Assembly: GCA_026985975.1 (NCBI GenBank)
Contig: JALSPL010000200.1
Location: 1 to 13,670, forward strand
Source of the DNA: Anaerolineae bacterium
Lineage (GTDB): Bacteria; Chloroflexota; Anaerolineae; J102
DNA: 13,670 nucleotides
Direction of reading: 5' to 3'
The notes beneath the pieces are model-generated. The model was not told the origin of the DNA. It saw only the letters and a program-made list of their open reading frames with translations, and did no database searches. The position numbers and the translations under genes were made by a program. Positions 7,137 to 13,040 of this stretch are shown here, one piece after another. Within the stretch, counting starts at the first letter, position 1; every line of letters starts with the position of its first letter.

Positions 7137-8573
7137 TCAACCTCCTCCAAAAATCTGCCTGCGCAAAATATCACCGGTGTCAATCCGTCGGATAGCAAGC
7201 CGATCGCCTTCCTCCAGGCCGGAAACCACTTCACTATATTGCTCATTGCGCAAGCCCAGAACAATATCAACCCGTGTGGGCACATCATTCACCAACTTTT
7301 CCACATAGGGCGTGCGGGTGTTTTCATCCAGATGCATCACCCGATTGGGGATCACGATCACATCTTCCGCTTTATCGGTGACAATGGCGACGGTGGCGGT
7401 CATACCGCTGCGCAGGGGCTGATCCGTAGGATCAAGGTTGATGATCACCTCGTAGGTGACAATGGCGCTGCCACCGACAGGCGTGGTGTTGGCCACCGGC
7501 GCAATACGGGTGACTACGCCCGTCAGTTGCGCGTCGTTCAGGGCGTCCACAGTGATAAGCGCCGTCTGGCCCACCTCGACATGCCCGATATCCAGTTCGT
7601 CGACATTGAGCTTGATGTGAAAACCGACGGGATCGGCGACCACCATGGCGGGCAGAGAGGGATTGGGGAATTCATTGGCGCGGATATTGATAATGCCCAC
7701 TACGCCATCGATGGGAGAGATAAGCCGGGTGTTGCGCAACGCCAGTTCAGCAGATTCAACGCCGATGCCGGCCTGTTCCACCTGGGTTTCCAGCACAGCC
7801 AGGTCCGTGGGTTTAGCGCCATTTAGCAGGCGCTCCAACGAGGCCTCAGCCTGGGCCACCGCTGCATCAGCGGCGGCAATCTGGGCCAGGGCCTGAGCCT
7901 TCTGGCTGGCTGTCGCCGGAGCCAGCGTCACCTCAAGATTCGCCTTGGCCGTCGCGTAATCAATGGTGGCCTGCTGCAACTGGATGGACTGGGGCAACAT
8001 GGAAGCATTGGGCATGGAGGAAATTTCATTATAGGCTTCCTGGGCGTGTTTCAGAGCGGCTTCCGCTCTTTTCAATTGGGCTTCCGCAACCTTGCGCTGG
8101 GCGGCTGTTGGCCCTCGCAACAAATCCTGATAGGCGGCGCGGGCGGCGGCGGCCTGCGCCCGGGCGGATTCCAGTTGCGCGCGGGCAGCAGCAATATCGG
8201 TTTCATCCGCAGGCGTCTTGGCTTTGGCCAGGTTCGCCTCTGCCAACTTCTGGTTCGTTTTCGCCTGCTTGAGTTGAAGCTGTAGCTCATCGTCCTCCAG
8301 CCGGGCGAGAACCTGATCTTTCTTCACAGCTTCGCCGATATCGACAAGAATCTCCTTAACCTTGCCGGTTCCACGAAAGACAAGCTTCACCTCTTCGCTG
8401 GGCTCAATGACTCCGGTGGAAGAAACGGTGGCGTAGATATCGCCACGCGTCACAGTGTACACCTCATAATCAGGAGGCGGCGGCTCTTTTTCTTTGGCTG
8501 TCGCCTGATATGCAAACCAGGACCCGCCAATGACGACGACCAGGATAATGAGAGCTACAATCAATCTACGCAT
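7137..8573 (-). CDS. MacA/HlyD-like periplasmic adaptor (membrane fusion protein)
   Basis: The 478-aa protein has an N-terminal membrane anchor (residues 4-22), a first lipoyl half (about 38-95, ATVSSTGVIEPSEEVKLVFRG then GEAVKKDQVLARLEDDEL), a very long Ala/Gln/Glu-rich coiled coil (about 96-285), the second lipoyl half (RLISPIDGVVG, 283-293), a beta-barrel (about 318-400) and a membrane-proximal domain ending near 470. The coiled coil has two similar break points (LLRGPT at 151, LLNGAKPT at 249), suggesting more than one hairpin, and is longer than in E. coli MacA. The adaptor would link the MacB-like ABC pair to the cell envelope. The ATG has AAGGA 7 bases upstream. A 128-bp gap separates it from the Yip1-domain gene; the remaining operon genes follow at 3-bp spacing. 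No outer-membrane channel gene is present, fitting a single-membrane or atypical envelope. Confidence 0.95.
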   Translation of the reverse strand: MRRLIVALIILVVVIGGSWFAYQATAKEKEPPPPDYEVYTVTRGDIYATVSSTGVIEPSEEVKLVFRGTGKVKEILVDIGEAVKKDQVLARLEDDELQLQLKQAKTNQKLAEANLAKAKTPADETDIAAARAQLESARAQAAAARAAYQDLLRGPTAAQRKVAEAQLKRAEAALKHAQEAYNEISSMPNASMLPQSIQLQQATIDYATAKANLEVTLAPATASQKAQALAQIAAADAAVAQAEASLERLLNGAKPTDLAVLETQVEQAGIGVESAELALRNTRLISPIDGVVGIINIRANEFPNPSLPAMVVADPVGFHIKLNVDELDIGHVEVGQTALITVDALNDAQLTGVVTRIAPVANTTPVGGSAIVTYEVIINLDPTDQPLRSGMTATVAIVTDKAEDVIVIPNRVMHLDENTRTPYVEKLVNDVPTRVDIVLGLRNEQYSEVVSGLEEGDRLAIRRIDTGDILRRQIFGGG

Positions 8574-8701
8574 AGGATATCCTTGTATTTATAAGAATCT
8601 GAGTGGTAATGCATGAATGCTCATGACAGTTAAAAAACAGCAAAAAACCGCATTGCCATGAAAGCTATTCTATTTACGTTGTTTAGCCCTGTAGAGTTGC
8701 G
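8574..8701 (-). other. 128-bp gap within the exporter cluster
   Basis: This stretch separates the Yip1-domain gene from the adaptor. On the minus strand it holds T-runs (GGTTTTTTGC, TGTTTTTTAAC) without a convincing stem before them, a short GCAT/ATGC inverted repeat (GCATGAATGC), and a TATAAA too close to the adaptor ATG to serve as an ordinary -10. No clear promoter or terminator can be called. Confidence 0.4.
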
Positions 8702-9448
8702 TCATCTCGCCCCCGCAAGTTGGGTAATAGCTACTGGAAGCAGATGGGCGCCAATCTGGATAGCGGCATAAACGATCGTCAACAGTAAACTGCCGCCATT
8801 CCCCAATCTCCCCACCACGCGCAGCAATAGATAAATCAGTATCAAATGCCAAATAGCAAAAATATCCATTTGTGTGGCTGCAATGAAGACGGGATTGCGC
8901 TGGTCTTCTGCAATTTTGCCCGTAGCAAAAAATGATGACAATCCCGGATATTTGATCAGCGAATCAGCGTAAAGATTCCAGGCCAATTGCACCAGAGGAC
9001 GAATAGCAAAGGGCGTCCATGTCCAGGTCAGTGCTGCCCAAAGTCCGCCAGGGCGGGGCGATGAACTCAGCAAGGATATGCCGAGATAAAGAATCAACAT
9101 ACCGATGGCCCAGGTGATCAGTAGTCCGAACACAACCTGCGTGATCGTCGTCAGCAGCAAGGCATTGGGCTGCAACATGCGTTCGAGCATGGGGCGAGCG
9201 GCATCCGCCTGCTCCGGCGTCATATTGCTCAGACGCAAAGCAATGCCTTTTTGCACCCGTGCGATTTGCAAATTCATTGTCAGAGCGACATGCAGCAAGG
9301 GCGCAACAACAGAGAGCAAAGCCGGGAACCACCAGCTGCGCGTCTGCACCGTGCTGACGCGCGCCAGCGCCAGACTGGGAGCAGTCAGAATATCCCAGAA
9401 ATTCACCAGGAAATTGACAGGTTTCGCTGTTGAGACAGATGTAGTCAT
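8702..9448 (-). CDS. Yip1-domain membrane protein
   Basis: This 248-aa protein fits the bacterial Yip1-domain pattern: an N-terminal amphipathic stretch (VNFLVNFWDILTAPSLALARV), then about five hydrophobic segments near 42-60, 98-125, 138-158, 188-212 and 218-242. The N-terminal 'P..' motif region and 'TWTWTPFAIRPLVQLAW' are typical of these proteins. Function in bacteria is poorly known; a role in membrane organisation or support of transporters is guessed from context. I chose the ATG at 9448 (MTTSVSTAKP) because GAGG precedes it and the hydrophobic start then falls where expected. A frame-consistent TTG at 9508 would add 20 unlikely residues. It leads the minus-strand exporter cluster, with a 128-bp gap to the adaptor, so co-transcription is likely but less certain than for the genes below it. 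Confidence 0.82.
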   Translation of the reverse strand: MTTSVSTAKPVNFLVNFWDILTAPSLALARVSTVQTRSWWFPALLSVVAPLLHVALTMNLQIARVQKGIALRLSNMTPEQADAARPMLERMLQPNALLLTTITQVVFGLLITWAIGMLILYLGISLLSSSPRPGGLWAALTWTWTPFAIRPLVQLAWNLYADSLIKYPGLSSFFATGKIAEDQRNPVFIAATQMDIFAIWHLILIYLLLRVVGRLGNGGSLLLTIVYAAIQIGAHLLPVAITQLAGAR

Positions 9449-9538
9449 GACGCCTCGGGCGGGGTGGAGAATACAAAAATGAATGCGGCGTACCGGTGCT
9501 GACGCCAATCGGACAAGGTAATAATCATAGATGGTTGA

Positions 9539-9595
9539 TTAGATGGCGTCGCAGATCTGCGACACAGGATTGTCTTCCATTACCCAAATAGCCAT
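9539..9595 (-). CDS. Possible 18-aa leader peptide upstream of the Yip1-domain gene
   Basis: On the minus strand an ATG at 9595 with AAAGGA 9 bases upstream opens an 18-codon frame (MAIWVMEDNPVSQICDAI) ending in TAA at 9539. It lies just downstream of a TATAAT and spans a 16-bp perfect palindrome, the arrangement of a translated leader controlling downstream genes. It shows no run of a single amino-acid codon type. It may be chance; no homology is known to me. Confidence 0.25.
   Translation of the reverse strand: MAIWVMEDNPVSQICDAI
9548..9563. promoter_or_regulatory. 16-bp perfect palindrome, candidate operator or leader hairpin
   Basis: GTCGCAGATCTGCGAC is identical on both strands. It lies about 100 bp upstream of the chosen start of the Yip1-domain gene and about 60 bp downstream of a minus-strand TATAAT. 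The length and perfect symmetry suit a dimeric repressor such as a TetR-type protein, or a short hairpin in the leader RNA. The binding protein is unknown. Confidence 0.4.
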
Positions 9596-9623
9596 TTTAC
9601 AATGTCCTTTTGTTTGGAGTGTT

Positions 9624-9629
9624 ATTATA
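9624..9629 (-). promoter_or_regulatory. Candidate -10 element for the exporter cluster
   Basis: The minus strand reads TATAAT (6 of 6 consensus), which would start transcription near 9617 and give a leader of about 170 bases before the Yip1-domain gene. No good -35 is seen at 16-18 bp (best TTATGC), so the call rests on the -10 and position alone. Confidence 0.35.
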
Positions 9630-9689
9630 CTCTTTTTTTCATCTCCCGCATAATTGTTGGATTATCACCTTCGAAAATAGAAATGTTAC

Positions 9690-9772
9690 GGCGTCATTCC
9701 AAGAGAGCGGAAACGACTGAGAATTACCCCGTTTGCAGACGCAAGATTTCCTTCGGCTTTGTTTATGATGCC
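9690..9772. repeat. Degenerate interspersed inverted-repeat element
   Basis: The stretch begins GGCGTCATTCC, continues with GAGCGG and CGACTGAG, and ends with TTCCTTCGGC and TATGATGCC. The ends are imperfect inverted repeats (GGCGTCAT against GGCATCAT). The order of parts resembles the GTCATTCCGAG / CTCGGAATGAC intergenic palindromes I recall from several environmental bacteria, including Chloroflexota, in a decayed form. The identification is by memory of pattern and is tentative. Confidence 0.3.
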
Positions 9773-9881
9773 CCTTGCTCCCTCCACCCTGGCCCCGAAT
9801 CGTTTACAAATACTGGACACTGGCGTTTTTTGCTTTGAACTCAATTTCACTCGGATTGTTACTGATAATCTCTTCCCGGGG

Positions 9882-9956
9882 GACGAAAATGGACGAATGT
9901 AGACGAAAAGTGACGATTCTTTTTCGTCAATCTTCGTCCTTTGGTCTATTTTCGTC
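9882..9956. repeat. GACGA array phased every 10 bp, folding into a long hairpin
   Basis: GACGA occurs at 9882, 9892, 9902 and 9912, exactly 10 bp apart, then its complement TCGTC at 9924, 9934 and 9952. The outer arms GACGAAAATGGAC (9882-9894) and GTCTATTTTCGTC (9944-9956) pair over 13 bases with one G-T. Inner pairs are GACGAA with TTCGTC and TGACGA with TCGTCA around a 7-base loop. It could be a protein-binding array, a mobile palindrome or a structured RNA. It sits between two minus-strand genes. Confidence 0.6.
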
Positions 9957-10112
9957 AGATCATTGGATAGGATGCGTACGAATCCAGGCGCAATTTCATT
10001 TTCGCCAGACGCCAGACAAATAGATAGCCGCCCCTGACGATTACACAAGAGGCGCTGGGTTGGACTTTGGAACGCATCGAAAATGCACAGACCGCCTGAG
10101 ACCGCCCTGTTG

Positions 10113-10171
10113 CCATCAGCACAAGCCCCCGCACCGGCGTCAAACCGATGCTCGGGGGCTTGTGCTGATGG
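10113..10171 (-). terminator. 19-bp perfect stem-loop after the second lipoprotein gene
   Basis: The arms CCATCAGCACAAGCCCCCG (10113-10131) and its exact complement (10153-10171) enclose a 21-base loop that can itself pair partly (CACCGG with CCGATG). On the minus strand it begins about 15 bases after the lipoprotein TAG, the place of a terminator or 3'-end protector. No T-run follows on either strand, so it is not a standard intrinsic terminator. A palindromic repeat element is the alternative. Confidence 0.5.
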
Positions 10172-10186
10172 TGGACCGGGCCCGAT

Positions 10187-11548
10187 CTATCGCCGCCAGG
10201 CCATCTTCTCGAAAAACCACACGGGCAAGACCGGGGCGTCAAATAAACGCCGCTTGGCTGAACCGTCGGGCCGCATCACCCAGATGCCCCACACGCCGCC
10301 CTCGTCACTCCGCCAGGCAATCCATTGGCCGTCGGGCGACCAAACTGGCAAACCGTCGGAAGCAAGGCGATTGGTGAGCCGTTTGCGGCCGCTGCCATCG
10401 GCATTGATGACATAGATTTCGAAGTTGCCTTCTTCCTGACTGATGAAAGCGATGCGCTTGCCGTCGGGCGACCAGGCGGGTTGTCCATCACTGCCGCCAG
10501 TGGTCAAACGCACCTGTCCTCCGGCGTCGGCGTCGGTGATCCAGATGCCGCAATCGCCGCCAAAACAGTTCCGGAAGACGATGCGGTTATCCACGGGCGA
10601 CCAATCGGGATATTCGCCCTGGATGAGAGGACGAAGACCGCCGCCGTCACTGTTGACAATGTAAATTCGATCGCCCATCACGGCCAGACGATCGCCGCCA
10701 GGACTAAATGAAGGATAAGCGCCGCCGGGAAGGATGCGATGTTCGTTAGTGTAATCGCTGTTCATAATCCAGATGCCCACGTTTTCCCGGCCCTTGTCGC
10801 CAGGCCAGGCGTAATAGGCGATCTGTTTGCCATCAGGGCTGAAATCCACTTCGGTGCGCCAGGCATGAAGCATCCGTTTCGCTCCAGTGCTAAAATTGTA
10901 CTCCCAAAGTTCCCATTGCTGGGCGTCGAGATTGGCGTTGGAATATAGCATGACGCCCCGGGGCCCGGCTGGCGGCTTGGGTGTGGGCGTCACTTCGGGC
11001 GTGGGCGGCAATTCGGCCACCTCCTGCACATCTTCCGCTGGCCCGGATAGGGTCACCAGATCACCCCGCACCCAAGCGGTCTTTTCCTCACCCAGAACAA
11101 TTTGCCACCAGACGCCATCATTCATCTCAGCTTTGCCCGATACAACATAATGATCGCCCTTCTTGCCCTTTCCGGCCACAAGATAATTGACGCCGGGCCC
11201 GCTGCGCAAATTCACCGTCTTACTCATGGACGCCTGCACAGGCTCGGGCGTGGGCGTAAACGTCGCGGTGGGAGCTGAAGTCGGGGTGTCGGTAGGAGCG
11301 GGCGTTGACGTGGATGTGGGGATGGATGTGGTCGTATTGGTGGGTGGAACCGGCGTGTCGGTGGGCGGAACCGGCGTGTCGGTGGGCGGAACAGGAGTTG
11401 CTGGGGGAACAGGCGTCTGCGTTGGCTTTGCAACCTCGACCGTCAGCGTGGCCATGCCAGACGTCACGGGCGGTTCGCCACATCCCGCCAACAAAACCAT
11501 CAATAACATCCCGACAACGAATAATCCAGACGCGAATTTGTAAAACAT
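10187..11548 (-). CDS. Lipoprotein with Thr/Pro-rich linker, SH3-like domain and TolB/PD40-type propeller
   Basis: This 453-aa protein opens with a lipoprotein signal ending LLAGC (lipobox Cys23), so it is anchored outside the cytoplasm. Residues about 42-104 are a low-complexity linker with seven-residue repeats (VPPTDTP). An SH3-like domain follows at about 106-167 (VNLRSGPGVNYLVAGKG, then WWQIVLG..TAWVRGDLV), then a second Pro/Thr spacer (180-197). A propeller runs from about 198 to the end with PD40 motifs such as FSPDGKQIAYY, WSPDGKRIAFIS and INADGSG. It would bridge cell wall and an unknown ligand or partner. I chose the ATG at 11548 because GGAGG lies 6 bases upstream and the signal peptide starts there; a longer open frame to 11683 lacks these. 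It has the same plan as the exporter-operon lipoprotein, with one SH3 domain fewer and no four-Cys insertion. It appears monocistronic. Confidence 0.9.
   Translation of the reverse strand: MFYKFASGLFVVGMLLMVLLAGCGEPPVTSGMATLTVEVAKPTQTPVPPATPVPPTDTPVPPTDTPVPPTNTTTSIPTSTSTPAPTDTPTSAPTATFTPTPEPVQASMSKTVNLRSGPGVNYLVAGKGKKGDHYVVSGKAEMNDGVWWQIVLGEEKTAWVRGDLVTLSGPAEDVQEVAELPPTPEVTPTPKPPAGPRGVMLYSNANLDAQQWELWEYNFSTGAKRMLHAWRTEVDFSPDGKQIAYYAWPGDKGRENVGIWIMNSDYTNEHRILPGGAYPSFSPGGDRLAVMGDRIYIVNSDGGGLRPLIQGEYPDWSPVDNRIVFRNCFGGDCGIWITDADAGGQVRLTTGGSDGQPAWSPDGKRIAFISQEEGNFEIYVINADGSGRKRLTNRLASDGLPVWSPDGQWIAWRSDEGGVWGIWVMRPDGSAKRRLFDAPVLPVWFFEKMAWRR
11339..11401 (-). repeat. Three tandem 21-bp units in the lipoprotein linker
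   Basis: Three consecutive 21-bp units (11339-11359, 11360-11380, 11381-11401) encode the VPPTDTP-type heptapeptide repeat. The first two differ at one base; the third diverges at its end. Near-identical DNA suggests recent in-frame duplication, so linker length may vary between strains. Confidence 0.75.
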
Positions 11549-11673
11549 GCCAACCTCCAAAAGATGAGGGCCCTGGGCGCATGAATGGTCGCCAGACCTT
11601 GGGAAAAAATAAGAACGTGAGCGAATTGTGAATGGTGGAAATAAAACTCCCTTGAACTTCCCGGTACATTCAC

Positions 11674-11702
11674 ATTTTAGCATATATCCATGAGAATTAC
11701 AT
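11674..11702 (-). promoter_or_regulatory. Candidate extended -10 promoter of the second lipoprotein gene
   Basis: The minus strand reads TGC-TAAAAT (11674-11682), an extended -10 with 5 of 6 consensus bases, and a weak -35-like ATGTAA at 11697-11702 with 17-bp spacing. The leader to the ATG at 11548 would be about 120 bases. It is the best candidate seen in this 298-bp gap. Confidence 0.35.
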
Positions 11703-11738
11703 GACAGTCTTCCTCCTGTTTTCTGAAAAAACTGTCAT
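11701..11738. repeat. 8-bp perfect inverted repeat between divergent genes
   Basis: ATGACAGT (11701-11708) and ACTGTCAT (11731-11738) are exact complements 22 bases apart, roughly two helical turns, with a shorter GTTTT/AAAAC pair inside. It lies between the divergent lipoprotein and yccF genes, partly over the candidate -35, so it may be an operator. A chance repeat is possible. Confidence 0.3.
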
Positions 11739-11846
11739 CTTCGCACAGCAGACTCACCCATTCCTGTTTGAGGAAACCCGGCAGATGATTCATGCGTATC
11801 AGGAGATGACAAACATTCATCCCATTCAAGGAGCACATTCCCCACC

Positions 11847-12215
11847 ATGACCTGCCTCGGCAATATCATCTGGCTCATATTTGGCGGCTTCTTTGCCAGC
11901 ATTGGCTATATCTTCGGGGGACTGGCAATGATGCTCACCATCATTGGCATTCCCTTTGGCATCCAATCCATAAAAATCGGCGTGGCCAATCTATCGCCCT
12001 TCGGCAAAGAAGTCATTGCCACAGAGGACGCAGGCTCTCTGCTGAGCATCATCTTCAACGTCATCTGGATCATCTTGTTCGGGTGGGAAATTGCGCTGGT
12101 GCACCTGATCTCGGGCGTGATTCTGGCCATCACCATCATCGGGCTGCCCTTTGCCAAACAACACTTCAAACTCATTCCCCTGGCGCTGGCTCCCTTTGGA
12201 CGACAGCTTGTGTAA
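11847..12215 (+). CDS. yccF: YccF-domain inner membrane protein
   Basis: The 122-aa protein consists of two copies of the YccF domain: each has a long hydrophobic stretch and then the signature (TIIGIPFGIQSIKIGVANLSPFGKEV at the first copy, TIIGLPFAKQHFKLIPLALAPFGRQLV at the second; each given here only as its core). The opening LGNIIWLIFGGF matches the family's NxxW start. Four membrane helices are expected (about 5-22, 24-36, 64-82, 86-102). Length fits the family. YccF proteins are widespread, and no biochemical role is established. An AAGGAG ribosome site lies about 13 bases before the ATG, slightly far. It diverges from the lipoprotein gene and is followed by two hairpins. Confidence 0.93.
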   Translation: MTCLGNIIWLIFGGFFASIGYIFGGLAMMLTIIGIPFGIQSIKIGVANLSPFGKEVIATEDAGSLLSIIFNVIWIILFGWEIALVHLISGVILAITIIGLPFAKQHFKLIPLALAPFGRQLV

Positions 12216-12228
12216 GCGAAGCTTACGC
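12210..12228 (+). terminator. Short stem-loop at the yccF stop codon
   Basis: GTAAGC-GAA-GCTTAC (12212-12226), extendable by two pairs, includes the yccF TAA itself. There is no T-run after it. It may act with the next hairpin in ending or protecting the yccF message. Confidence 0.35.
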
Positions 12229-12247
12229 ATAATCAGATACGCAAATC

Positions 12248-12278
12248 CAGCATCCCGTCGCCAGCCGATGGGATGCTG
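12248..12278 (+). terminator. Strong 13-bp stem-loop between yccF and the signal peptidase gene
   Basis: AGCATCCCGTCG (12249-12260) pairs with CGATGGGATGCT (12266-12277) around a 5-base loop with one G-T pair, plus one further C-G pair outside. It stands between yccF and the promoter of the next unit, where a terminator is expected, but lacks a following T-run on both strands. Confidence 0.5.
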
Positions 12279-12299
12279 CGCGCCGAAAAGCAAAAACCT

Positions 12300-12329
12300 T
12301 TGCTCCGCCATGTTGAAAGGTGCTATAAT
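12300..12329 (+). promoter_or_regulatory. Extended -10 promoter of the signal peptidase-RpiB unit
   Basis: TGC-TATAAT (12321-12329) is a perfect -10 with the TGn extension. A weak -35-like TTGCTC (12300-12305) lies 18 bp upstream, acceptable for an extended -10 promoter. Predicted start near 12336 leaves a leader of about 27 bases containing the GAGGA ribosome site. Confidence 0.65.
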
Positions 12330-12362
12330 GCACTTACTTTTCCATAAAATTGAGGACTCTCC

Positions 12363-13040
12363 GTGCCAGACTCTCCCGACTTCGATCCCATCTCCGCATC
12401 GCCTCCTCCACAAGATGATTGGAATGACTTTCCCGAACCGCCCGCCGTTGTCGCTCGGGATGTGACGGCATCCGATCTTCCTTCGCCCCGAGCCAAAAAG
12501 AGCTCAACGGGCAGCGTCATCTGGGAAACATTGCAAACCCTGGTGCTGGCGGGCCTGCTCATCGTCTTCTTCCGCACCTTTATCTTTCAAAATTTCGTTG
12601 TTGAGGGCAGCAGCATGGTTCCCACGCTGATTCAGGGTGACAGGCTCATCGTCAGCCGCCTCAGCTACTTTTTGGGGGAGCCGGAGCGCGGCGACATCAT
12701 CGTTTTTCAATATCCTTACGGCCCGGAGCGAGATTTCGTCAAACGCATCATCGGCAAGCCGGGCGAAACCATCGCCATCCAGAACGGCCAGGTCTTCATC
12801 AATGGCAAACCGCTGCCCCCCGAAGATTACGTCCAAAATAAGAGCAGCGATACGATTGCTCCTGTCACATTGGGCGATGATGAGTATTTCGTCATGGGAG
12901 ATAACCGCACAGGCTCCAGCGATTCTCGCAGTTGGGGGCCGTTGCAAAAGCATTTTATCATCGGCAAAGCCTGGTTGATTTACTATCCTTTCAAGCATTT
13001 CAAATTCCTTCAACATCCCGACATAGAGCCTCAGCCATGA
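12363..13040 (+). CDS. lepB: Signal peptidase I
   Basis: This 225-aa type I signal peptidase removes signal peptides from secreted proteins at the outer face of the inner membrane. A hydrophilic, Pro-rich cytoplasmic N-terminus (1-50) precedes one membrane helix (about 52-72, ETLQTLVLAGLLIVFFRTFIF). The catalytic domain follows: box B EGSSMVPTL with nucleophile S84, box C RGDIIVFQYP, box D RDFVKRIIG with general base K127, and box E GDNRTGSSDSRSWG (179-192). All essential residues are present. The start is GTG with GAGGA about 8 bases upstream. Its TGA overlaps the next ATG by 4 bp, so RpiB translation is coupled to it. A single-helix form is normal in many bacteria. Confidence 0.96.
   Translation: MPDSPDFDPISASPPPQDDWNDFPEPPAVVARDVTASDLPSPRAKKSSTGSVIWETLQTLVLAGLLIVFFRTFIFQNFVVEGSSMVPTLIQGDRLIVSRLSYFLGEPERGDIIVFQYPYGPERDFVKRIIGKPGETIAIQNGQVFINGKPLPPEDYVQNKSSDTIAPVTLGDDEYFVMGDNRTGSSDSRSWGPLQKHFIIGKAWLIYYPFKHFKFLQHPDIEPQP

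Larger units (their letters stand above)
9449..10186. other. 738-bp gene-free intergenic region rich in inverted repeats
   Basis: No convincing gene is seen on either strand; open frames here are short, low in recognisable motifs and contradict each other. The region holds the presumed leader of the exporter cluster, a degenerate repeat element (9690-9772), a phased GACGA hairpin array (9882-9956) and a stem-loop after the lipoprotein gene (10113-10171), each listed separately. In the remainder (9773-9881, 9957-10112) only a short direct repeat, AGACCGCC twice 10 bp apart (10089 and 10099), was noticed. Confidence 0.6.

Noticed and set aside
7059..7826. A 255-residue + strand open frame opposite the adaptor
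   Set aside because: It is a shadow of the adaptor gene, with no motifs and His/Asp/Gly-rich antisense composition.
9449..9508. A TTG start extending the Yip1-domain protein by 20 residues
   Set aside because: The ATG at 9448 has a ribosome site, and the added residues do not look like part of the domain.
9602..10048. Small open frames on both strands in the intergenic region
   Set aside because: They run through the repeat elements, have no ribosome site or motif, and overlap each other on opposite strands.
11549..11683. A 45-residue N-terminal extension of the second lipoprotein
   Set aside because: The extension would bury the lipoprotein signal peptide. The ATG at 11548 has GGAGG at good spacing and begins the signal directly.
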